Assembly (NCBI GenBank): GCA_024741835.1
Contig: JAENRP010000498.1
Span: forward strand, 1-24,087
Direction of reading: 5' to 3'
DNA: 24,087 bases
Source: Diplocarpon mali
Taxonomy: Eukaryota > Ascomycota > Leotiomycetes > Helotiales > Drepanopezizaceae
How positions within the stretch are numbered: position 1 is the first letter of the stretch; every line of letters begins with the position of its first letter. The position numbers and the translations under genes were made by a program. This document shows positions 10,464 through 18,784 of the stretch, piece by piece. Below the pieces are notes generated by a model. The model searched no databases. It was not told the DNA's origin and worked only from the letters and a program-made list of their open reading frames with translations.

Positions 10464-10550
10464 ATTTCATATCAGCGTTCAACGATTAAATTCCAAACTC
10501 AGCTAAGCTAATAAAAAGTTCACTACTGACTTTGTCTACTTGCCTTGTAG

Positions 10551-10809
10551 GTGGTCGTTTGGTATTAGAATCCCATTCATCAGTTCCCCTCATGGCTATC
10601 TCTTCACGGCTTTCAAACACGGGTTTGATAACACTCAAGACTCTGGTAATATCTTCTTTTCTTGGCCTTGACTGATATACGTCCTTTTACACTTGCAAGT
10701 ACCAATTATTTATTTAGGCGCAGAGCCCTTAATGAACTTCCCATTCACATCTGCTGAGAGGTGTTTGTGTGATATTACCTACACACTGGACAGTTTATTA
10801 CAAGCATAA
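10551..10809 (+). pseudogene. Exon-intron-exon-like relic, unrecognised
   Basis: An acceptor (CCTTGTAG, ending 10550) has a good branch-point match ACTGAC about 20 nt upstream. The following 95 nt are open in one frame with protein-like content (FGIRIPFISSPHGYLF). A donor GTAATA at 10646 and acceptor TTTAG ending 10717 define a 72-nt intron. Splicing keeps the phase (TCT G+GC) and the frame continues to TAA 10807-10809. The upstream partner is unclear, so this may be the end of a small real gene or a broken one. No family recognised. Confidence 0.35.
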
Positions 10810-11543
10810 TCATCTCATACGTTACGCGCCATTACTATGTTCTGAGTATCTGATAATTATCTCCTTAAAAGCTTGGACTCTGAGGCCAACATGGTCATGT
10901 ATTGGCATGGCGCCGTACAAACCAACGTCGTGGGAGTGGGAAGCTCAACCTGTATCCACCTGGTGCAAAAAGGGGCAAGATCTCCCACATCTCTGTCATC
11001 GATGTTCTGATATCAGAAGGTCACACAAATGCAAACAAACATACCTGCATCATGCCTCCTCCCGCAAACCCATCAATTGCAACCAGATGTCAGCTTCTTA
11101 CATATGGGTCACCACAACACTCAAGTCTCCGGATCAGTGGCGTGGTCAAAGTCTAACTCTCGCGTAGTCTTGATCGCCACACATGCTTCGAGGTCAAGAG
11201 GCGTCGACCTCACACCAACGTCGCTTATTTGAGTTGAGAGAGACGTCCTGTTCCTGTTCCCACGCGATTGATGGGAGAGCAGTACGGACACGGCTGAGGA
11301 TCCGCGTGGGAAGCACGCTGCCGCCATCCTTGTTCGGCATGACTTGGGGATCAAGAGCCCGACCATGATTGGGTATATCAGAGGGGGAGGCCGGGTCACA
11401 GACGACTTGAGGAGGTCGACTCGCTCTTGTTGGCGCTTCTCTACCTCTCCCTTTCTCGAGTCGAAACACAATAGGTCTATGTATATATAAATACATATAC
11501 ACACATACGTACATACGTATATACGCATACTTGCACGCTCGTC
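10810..11543. promoter_or_regulatory. Upstream region of the GPCR gene, with TA-rich microsatellite
   Basis: There is no supported gene. A TATA/CATA-rich low-complexity tract lies at about 11478-11531, ending some 12 bp before the receptor start codon. It would be in the 5' leader or core promoter. Earlier sequence is of mixed composition with short ORFs lacking domain signs. Confidence 0.5.
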
Positions 11544-13153
11544 ATGGCGGGCCTCACGCAAGAGCAAGTCGACACGTTAATAGTCGTCGAGCGGACTACA
11601 GCCTCCATCTCAGTGCTCTCGACCCTCCTCCTGATCGGCACGTTCGTTTTCATGAAAGCCTTCCGCACGCTCTCCAACACCCTCATCTTCTATGCCTCCT
11701 TCGCCAACCTCTTCGCCAATGTCGCTGCTCTCATCGGGGGCTCCGCGCTGGGGAACGTTGATGGCGGGCTGTGCCAGTTTCAGGGCTTCCTCCTCGAGAT
11801 GTACGTTCTCGCAGGCGGAATGACTGTAGCGCCTAAGTCTAAGCTAACAGCATAGCTTCATGCAATCCGACCCTATGTGGTCCTGTGCAATGGCAGTCAA
11901 CGTCTACCTTGTCTTCTTCCGACGCTACGACGCCGCGCGATTGAAGAGCCTGTACTGGATCTACGCGATCATCTGTTATGGCCTCCCGCTCATCCCAGCG
12001 ATGTTCTGCCTCTTCTACCGCACGGAGGCGAAGGGGAGGATCTACGGGGATGCCACGGTAGGTTCAAGTTGCCTGTGAGAGTATCCACGCTGATGGGAGC
12101 AGCTCTGGTGCTGGATCGACACCCGGTGGGCTCCAGTCCGCATCTACTCGTACTACGCACCCATCTGGTTCGCCATCCTGCTCACCTTTGTCATATACGT
12201 CCGAGTCGGCGTGGAAATCTTCCAGAAACGCTCTGAGCTGCACAAGGCGGGGTATGATCAGAGTTGTGCGTCTGCGACGATAGGTATGTCGGATGTCCTC
12301 CCGCACCAGCATGTCTCTTTGACGTGTTTGTCCGACACACCTCCCCGATGCTCAACATGTCTCTCCGATACGTCTCTTCGAGGTGTCTGTTCAGCATGCC
12401 GCTGACACATGTACCTACCTATCAACCCTACGTGTCTCGGCGCCGACCCCACGATGCCCTCGGCGCAAGCTGGCAGCTAACACCCCCTCAGCCTCAACAA
12501 CAGACCAACCTCCCTTCATCCCCCTCCCACCACTCGCCCCTTTCTCCGGGCTCCGCACGACCGAAATCCAAATAACGCACTCCCTCGACCTCTGGTCCTT
12601 CCCCCTCCCCCCCTCGCACCACCGGTCCTTCTCGCACTTCTCCTCGCACAGCAGTCCCGAGAAGCCATCACAGGATCCCTACAGCATCACGATCGTGTCC
12701 TCGCCCCCCGCGACAGCCACACCCTGTCCCGTAGCCGCCACGACAGGCACGACATCGAACCTGCCGAGGCGGCCGAGCTCGATGGATAAGGTCAAGTGGG
12801 CGTACACGCGGTGTGCGCTGCTCTTCGCCGTCTCCATCCTCCTGACGTGGGTCCCGGCGTCTGTGAACCGGGTCCATGACCTCAGGTACCCGGGTCGGCC
12901 GTCGTTTGCGCTGAATGTTGGGAGCGCCTTGGTGTTGCCGCTGCAGGGGTTCTGGAACGCGGTCATCTACTTTGCGACCAGCAAGGAAGTCTGGCGGGAT
13001 TGTTGGGCCGACGACGAGGGCTCGGGGGAGGTGAACACCGCGCGGAGGGAGGGGGACGGCATCGGGTTGAGGAAGGTTAGGAGTGGAGGAGAGAGCCTGG
13101 TGCGCTTGAGTGCGAGAGAGCGCAGGAGTGAGGGGAGTGTGGGCTTCTTTTGA
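11544..13153 (+). CDS. cAMP-receptor-like seven-transmembrane G-protein-coupled receptor
   Basis: Four exons: 11544-11800, 11856-12057, 12103-12283 and 12492-13153. These sum to 1302 nt, or 433 codons plus stop. The introns are GT-AG; the first has branch GCTAAC and joins AT+C in phase, the second is phase 0, and the third (208 nt, branch GCTAAC) joins G+CC. TM1-TM2 are in exon 1; TM3 spans intron 1, with the family-like MQSDPMWSCAMAVNVYLVFF; TM4 is LYWIYAIICYGLPLIPAMF; the LWCWI motif is in extracellular loop 2; TM5 is WFAILLTFVIYVRVG. Intracellular loop 3 is long and Ser/Pro-rich (about residues 215-310). TM6 and TM7 are ALLFAVSILLTWVP and ALVLPLQGFWNAVIYF. This pattern fits the fungal Crl/GPR cAMP-receptor-like class, plasma-membrane receptors upstream of heterotrimeric G proteins; the ligand is unknown. 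The ATG 11544 context (CGTCATGGCG) and its place just before TM1 support this start. Confidence 0.88.
12284..12491 (+). other. Long third intron of the receptor gene
   Basis: GTATGT donor and CTCAG acceptor, with GCTAAC about 12 nt before the acceptor. At 208 nt it is about four times the other two introns (55 and 45 nt). It carries degenerate repeats around TGTCTCTYYGA near 12311 and 12358-12375. It splits the region encoding intracellular loop 3. The downstream frame is open through part of the intron, so alternative acceptors are possible. Confidence 0.7.
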
Positions 13154-13560
13154 TGCCTGGTGCATGGGAGGGGGAGCTTCCCGAGGAGAGCGAGACCGAG
13201 AATTGGTGAGCGCGAGGTGTTTGGGATGTAAATACGGTCGCACATGTATTATCCTGGGGGCCCCAGGACCAGAGGACCACCGCTGAAATGGCCGGGCCGT
13301 AGAGACGGTGAAGAAGCATCCCGTACCCTCCCTGCCGGCCACGTAATTCTCGACATCGGGGGCCCTTGGTCAGAGATCTGAGGCGGGATGCCGAACTTCG
13401 TGAGCGGGGAGTAAACAAAGCCAACGACCAGAAGGACTCGGGGAGGGGCCCTTGTGAGTCGTGCCAGCGCCCGCTCGGAGCCCACGAGAACGGGATAGCC
13501 GGCGCTTCGTAGGTTGGTACCCGGTGATACGTATCCATAGTTCAGATTGCACTATACAGC
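13154..13560. other. GPCR 3' flank, GC-rich, ending at a composition boundary
   Basis: No gene is supported; long antisense ORFs here are products of GC-rich codon shadowing. A near-perfect hairpin, CCTGGGG 13253-13259, one G, CCCCAGG 13261-13267, lies 100 bp after the stop. From about 13560 the sequence becomes AT-rich and stop-dense. Confidence 0.5.
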
Positions 13561-13589
13561 AGCAAACAGACTCCGGCAAGAGGCCAGAC

Positions 13590-14314
13590 TTATACAGTAC
13601 GCTAGATATAACCTTAGATATCTGTCGTGCTGTATTTAGAGGTGGATTCTCAGTGGTGGCAGAAGCTTGTAAAATTCTACTCTAACTGTATATCTGAGCT
13701 CCCTTTATAGAAGTGCTCCGTAGCCACTTTAGGGGTATATTATATAAGCCAGTCCTTAGAGGCCTTAGCGCCTAAGGCTCCTTATAGCGCAATACACCCT
13801 TTAGGTAAAAAGCAGCTCCTAGCTAGGCTTAGCTATAACTAGCGCTAGATCTAGTATATAAGACTCCTTTATTATACTTCTTAGCTTTTAAAATAATGAA
13901 AATTGCTTGATAAAGCTATAATAAATAAAAGAGGAAGCGCGTTCCAAGTGCTTCTTTTATAGAATGGAAGCTAAATCAGGTGATAAAGGAAAGTTAATAA
14001 AGGCAGCGCGCTTATAAGAGTACGCGTTTTCCCTTATAAAGCTTTCCTTCCTTATACTTCTTCAAATAATCACTTTAAAATAGAGAATAGCAATAATAAC
14101 CCTAAGGAGCGCCCTACTAAGGCTACTATTATAAGCTTTCTAATCGTGCTCCCTTACTCCTGCTAAAGACTTATAGCGAAGTCGTTATACTTAAATATAG
14201 CTTAGAGCTTCCTAGCGCGGCAGATAGCAAGAGGATGATAATGCGCTTAAGACGTTCGATATAGTATTACGACTTGCTCTGGAGCGTATAGTGGGTCGAT
14301 AATCGAACGCTGAC
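13590..14314. other. Unassigned AT-rich transposon-like sequence with inverted repeats
   Basis: No coding remnant was recognised. Inverted arms of about 16 nt at 13988-14003 (GGAAAGTTAATAAAGG) and 14031-14047 (CCCTTATAAAGCTTTCC) enclose 27 nt. A shorter imperfect hairpin lies at about 13928-13961. This may be a relic of a further element or a flank of the chromovirus LTR. Confidence 0.4.
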
Positions 14315-14513
14315 TGTATTACCTCAAGAGGTACGCTATGTAATAAGAAGAAAAGATAAAGGAGAGAGAGTCTCTAGTAGAGCTCCTCTAGAATAAGTAT
14401 AGGTGCTTCGCTAGCATGCATATGATCTAGCCACCTTGCTACCTTAGCGTGCACCTGACTTTGTATACCTAATTAATATATAATATAACTGTATATATAA
14501 TATAGCTGTAATA
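14315..14513 (-). repeat. Candidate 3' LTR of the chromovirus remnant
   Basis: On the minus strand, the pol stop (14516-14514) is preceded by a purine run, AAAGGGAAGAGG. A TATTACAG start (TGTTACAG before RIP?) follows at 14513. The other end reads GTAATACA at 14322-14315, giving inverted TATTAC/GTAATA ends and about 199 bp. With no second copy to compare, the borders are inferred. Confidence 0.4.
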
Positions 14514-17285
14514 CTACCTCTTCCCTTTGAAAAACTGCGCCTGCGCAGTTGTATCTATAGGTGTATTATCCTTTAGGTCCTTATAATCGTCAACTCTATT
14601 ATTATATAACCTAAGCTAGCTTAATAGCGCCCTTAGTAGCCCTTTAGCTTAAACGTTTTTTAAATGGAAATCTCGAATAGTATATGGTGCTGTTATAGTA
14701 TTAGAGTATAGGTACTATTCGAGGTCTTCGTTAGCTCCTTTTTACTTAATCTAATATTTAAGCTTCTGAGCTCGAATACGAGATCCAATTATTGCTTCTA
14801 TCTCCCACTCCTCCTATTCTAGTAGCACTTTAATTAAGGCAAGAGGTTCCTGAACTTATCTTAGTAAAGGGTTAGGATTGTATTTACGCAGTAAGTGCGA
14901 ATGGAAAATAGGGTAGATTAAATAGAGCGAATCAGGCAATTGTAGCTTCTAGCTTTCTCTTAGCTTTTCTAGTACTTTTACTAGGCCGTACTACTTATCG
15001 GAGAGCTTCCGGCTCGGCCGATCGAGCTTCTACTTTTTAATACTAATTAGTATATTATCTCCTATAGTCTAATCAACTGGCTGGCAGTAGAGGTTTATAA
15101 GCTGTTTCATTTTAGCCTATTATACTTAAAGAGATAATTAAGCGAATTGGACTACTTTTTAAGCTCTAATAGCTATGTAAAGTGCCGTTTTACGATTTAC
15201 TCTCTTAATTGCTATCTATAAAGGCTTTAGGTTAATTAAATTCTAAGAGGAGCGAGCTTTATAGCCGTTTAGCACTTGGAAAGGGGAAATTTGCCCTAGC
15301 GATTCGTAAGGCAAGGTTAATTAGGCAATATCTATTAAAGGCAAGAGACGACTCTAATTGTCTTAGTAGTATAAGTAGAACGGTCTAAGGCATTATTTTA
15401 AATACTGGTTTATAATCTTAGTTTAACTATTGATATTAGGGTTATAGACTATAGTTAGCTTGACCTTTGTACCTAGTATCTAATAGAGTTCTTTCTAAAA
15501 GGTAAAGACGAATTAGGCGCCTCTATCTAATAGAATTGAGTTAGGTATATTAAAATGGCGTATCTAATGAATTAAAAACAACTCTATAAGGCCTTTTGCA
15601 TTAACTGTCTTATAGTATAGGATTGATACTACCTTCTTTAATAATTGGTCTATTATTACTAGTGCAAAGTTGTAGCTGAGTTCGTTAAGCGGAAGCTCTA
15701 TAAAATCCATTATTAAGTGTTAGTAAGCTTGTTCGGGAATTAGTAAGGGTTATAGGAAACCGGGGGTCTTATTATAATAAGCTTTCATTCTCGAATAATA
15801 ATAGTTTTAGATATAAGTGCTAATATTGCTGCTAAGGCTTTTCTAATAGTATTTTCTTCCTATTAGAAGTCTTATTTTTCCGATTCTAGCGTATGCGACG
15901 CAAGGTTACTTATATATATAATAAATTAGGGCTATCTGCAGTTTAGGAGGTTAGGATAGTATAATAAGTCTACTTTAGAAGAAGAGTTTGCCTTGGCTGA
16001 GTTTGTAGTTAAGGCTATAACTCTACGCCTCGTCTTGGAACTTCTATAGCTTAAGGGAGGTCTTATTAGCTTAAATAACCTTATTGATAATATAGTAGTT
16101 CGCTATATCATACTCGACCTTAGACATTAGGTCAGTAGGTGCCTCTATTAGTAAGATAGGCATAATCGTCACTTGTAGGCTAGGCCTAGGAGTGGAATTG
16201 CCTCTAATAGCAAGTACTTCTATAGAGAGCTTATTATTAGGTAAGAGCTGCTAGTGGCATAAAGCTCGTTTCCTGGCCTTGAGAGGGGTTAGCTCTTGGT
16301 CTTAATATAAGAGTATATTAGCCAGCGTATTTGTTATGCCTATTTAGTATATAATAAGGAAGTTAAAGTCAGCGAAGAACTCTGCCTAGCGAGCCTATTA
16401 GGCTATTAAGTCCTTAGTTATTATAAAGTACTTAAGGGCTTTATAATCTATATATATATATACTATTTTTTAAACCCTAAGTAGCTTTGCCTTATACTAG
16501 TAGAACGATTTAAAAATCGCTAAGAGCTCCTTATTATAAATAGGGTAATTTAGCTTAGCGTTATTTATAGTCTTTAAGAAGTACCCGATTGGGTAGTAGT
16601 TCTTGTCTTCCTAAAGTTAGGAGAGTACGCTAGCGATTACTCTATTAGAGGCGTCGGTCTTAAGCCTTATCTGCTTCTAAGGGTAATAGTAGCATAAGAT
16701 CAAGGTCGTTTAAAGGCTTAAGCGCAGAGCTTCCTAAGCTTTTTAATAAGTGTTATTAAAGTTAAAAGGAACGTTTCTTATAAGAGCTATTAAAGGTCGG
16801 CAGATATAACTATAGCCTTTAATAAACCTTTGGTAGAAGTTATAGAACCTTAGGAAGCTCTATATGCTATGTATATTCTTAGTATATTTCTACTCCTAAA
16901 TGACTAAGACCTTATTAAGGTCTACCTCAATTCTATAAACTCTAATAATAAACCTTAAGAACTTAGTCTTAATAACCTTGAATTCGCTTTTCTTAATATC
17001 TACTTAAAGGCTATAGCATTAGAGAATTCCTAAGATCTTCTTAATATGAATCTTATAGTTAAGGGAGTTTTCTAAGTAAATTAGAATATTATTTAAGTAG
17101 GCAGAGTAAAAATCGTTAAGGTAATTAAGGAGAATATTATTAATAAACCTTTAAAAGGTAGTAGGCCTATTTATCAGCTTGAATAGCAAGACCTTATATT
17201 TATAAGTCCTATAACGCGTGCGGAAGGTAGTTAGGTCCTTAGTATTAGCTAATATGCGGATATAGTAGAAGGCTTATTATTGTGC
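14514..17285 (-). pseudogene. Chromovirus pol: RT (partial), RNase H, integrase, chromodomain
   Basis: The minus strand reads as one frame with many TAA/TAG codons. RT starts mid-domain at AFYYIRI (about 17270), then LFKLINR, then FINNILLNYL. The YxDD box is YLNN (17088-17099), both Asp having become Asn. RNase H has intact TDAS (about 16655) and NYPIYNKELLAIF; the TDHK-type box is YIDYK. Integrase core is readable near 15560 (IRHFNIPN) and onward. The chromodomain starts EWEIEAI near 14810 and includes IKxKG. The frame ends at TAG 14514-14516 right before the purine run. Landmarks at 17114, 16655, 15560, 14807 and 14516 all share one codon phase, so decay was by substitution, not indels. It is non-functional. 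Confidence 0.85.
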
Positions 17286-17679
17286 AGAATGGGCGGAGTC
17301 TCCACTTATTCTAAAGACCCTTTACGTGACTCCTACTAAGTCATAGACTCTCCCTTTTCTTTCCGAAGTCTCCTTACTAGATATATACTAAAGAATAATA
17401 TAATAAATCATCTTTATCTATATTAGCAAGCCTCTTAAGCGACCTAATAAAGGCCCTCCAGCTGACTATACTATAGTTATAAGCCCTATAAGCACTTTAA
17501 TATGCTTTCTCTTCGCATGCAATTAGCTAAAGGGCCCTTTAAGCTCCTAACCGACTTTTCAAGTATTTATAATAACTCAAAGGACCTTTATTTTCAATTA
17601 ATAGATCTCTATTTTCCGATTGAACTTTATTTGCAAATTTCATTTATATACCTAACCTTTTCACTAGACTTTATTCAAT
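17286..17679. other. AT-rich stretch without recognised content
   Basis: RT homology of the chromovirus stops at about 17285 and the gag-like ORF starts at 17680. The interval may be the leader or LTR of the plus-strand element. I see no domain; a short open frame at 17502-17687 is not supported. Confidence 0.45.
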
Positions 17680-18300
17680 ATGTCTGACTCTTCGAGCATC
17701 TTTAAGCCTTACCTTAATACTTTTACCTCTTAAGTAAAGTGGTTTAGTAAATATATATTCTTTGCTAAGCTTTATAATATCACTATTTTTGCCGATCTAA
17801 GACTCCTATTCAAGTCAATTATAAAGACTAAGCCTTAAGCTCCCTTTATATAAGAGCTTAAGGAATTAGAAATAGCTAACCTTTGCATAGTATACGCGAG
17901 GTTGTATAAAGAGTATGCAGCGACTCTATTCGAATAGATTTACGCCTGCTTTCCTTTAGGAGACCTGTCAAAGGCTCCTCTTCTATAGGCTTTATATAAG
18001 GATATTAAAGATAAATATAAAATCTTAATAAAGGAGTACTACATTTGTAAGGAGACTTAAAAGACCTAATGTAAATACTACAAACTACTCTTAAAATAGG
18101 TCTCTAAGACTGTCGATAGAATGCTCTTAACTTTCGTAATAGCTTAAGTATAAATCTAAGTTAAGAAGCTCTCTTCCTTAATACTTGATAAAGATACTCC
18201 TATAACTAGAACTACTACTAATAACCTGCATTCCATTTTAATAAACTAGCAACTCTTACTCTAAGGCCTAGTATCTATTTTAAAGTATATTAAGCTTAAG
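17680..18300 (+). pseudogene. Unidentified gag-like ORF, RIP-broken and interrupted
   Basis: From ATG 17680 (MSDSSSIFKPYLNTFTS) one frame stays protein-like for about 207 codons despite more than a dozen TAA/TAG codons, mostly where Gln fits. It is charged and alpha-helical in character (ELKELEIANL, ARLYKEYAATLFE), with no zinc knuckle or catalytic motif in view, like the N-terminal part of a retroelement Gag. The family is not recognised; a LINE ORF1 is an alternative. The frame meets TGA at 18301, which I read as the edge of the inserted copia LTR and not as its own stop. The rest of the ORF would lie beyond the right edge of the window. Confidence 0.5.
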
Positions 18301-18530
18301 TGAGTCGGCGCAGTAGGTAACGGAAACTTCTAGAGGTCGATAGTCGATATATTAGTAAGAGTTAGGGAAGGAAGGTTACCCCTTTCTTCCTTATAGCTAT
18401 ATATATATCAATATCCTACTAACTAAGCAGTAGGGTCATATGATAATATATCGGAGTAATAGCTGTATCACCTATTTTAATACCCTTACTTAGACCTTAC
18501 TCCGATTGACCTGCAGTCGGGAAAATAACA
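18301..18530 (-). repeat. Candidate 3' LTR of the copia element
   Basis: On the minus strand, AAAAGGATAAT is followed at 18530 by TGTTATTTTCCC, a copia-style LTR start. The interval contains a TATATATATAG promoter-like stretch and ends CCGACTCA at 18301, giving TG...CA ends and about 230 bp. Inside are inverted copies ATCGGAGTAA (18450-18459) and TTACTCCGAT (18497-18506). There is no second copy in the window to confirm the borders. Confidence 0.55.
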
Positions 18531-18620
18531 ATTATCCTTTTGCGCTAATCCAACTCTTAGGTATCTCTTTAAATTAAAAATAATTAATTAATGGCAACCT
18601 CTATTGAAATCACTATTCTT

Positions 18621-18784
18621 ACTCGCAGGGCGGGACTAGGAGTCAAATTTCCTAAAAGATGTTCCTTTATAAGACTATATGACTTAACTCGCGGTCTAGG
18701 CCTAGGAGTCGATTTAAAAACTTTCCTTTATAAGACTATATGACTTGACTCGCGGGGCGGGCCTAGGAGTCGTCCTTGAGCCTA
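18621..18784 (+). repeat. Tandem repeat in the 3' tail of the copia element
   Basis: Three copies of a core like GGGCGGGCCTAGGAGTC are anchored at 18634, 18700 and 18761 (spacing 66 and 61). The first two are followed by TTCCTTTATAAGACTATATG and the third ends at the pol stop side. It lies between the pol stop (18785) and the purine-rich tract. It is strikingly GC-rich for this compartment. The same core recurs at 21884-22181. Confidence 0.85.

Larger units (their letters stand above)
14315..17285 (-). mobile_element. Chromodomain Ty3/gypsy (chromovirus) remnant, 5'-truncated
   Basis: The remnant consists of a broken pol (14514-17285) and a candidate 3' LTR (14315-14513). It starts within RT, so gag, protease, the first part of RT and the 5' LTR are missing. 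It is a different lineage from the element at 1-7280, since it carries a chromodomain and RT motifs of the LTNAP type. Confidence 0.8.

Noticed and set aside
12668..13538. Long minus-strand ORFs opposite the receptor 3' exon
   Set aside because: GC-rich antisense shadows; the plus strand encodes TM6 and TM7 of the GPCR.
13629..13667. Copia-like LTR end plus primer-binding site (GATTCTCAGTGGTGGCAGAA)
   Set aside because: Resembles a plant-type initiator-Met PBS, but no LTR copy or downstream plus-strand gag supports it.
17502..17687. 61-codon plus-strand ORF
   Set aside because: Phe/Leu/Ile-rich AT-driven composition, overlaps the start of the gag-like frame and has no homologous features.
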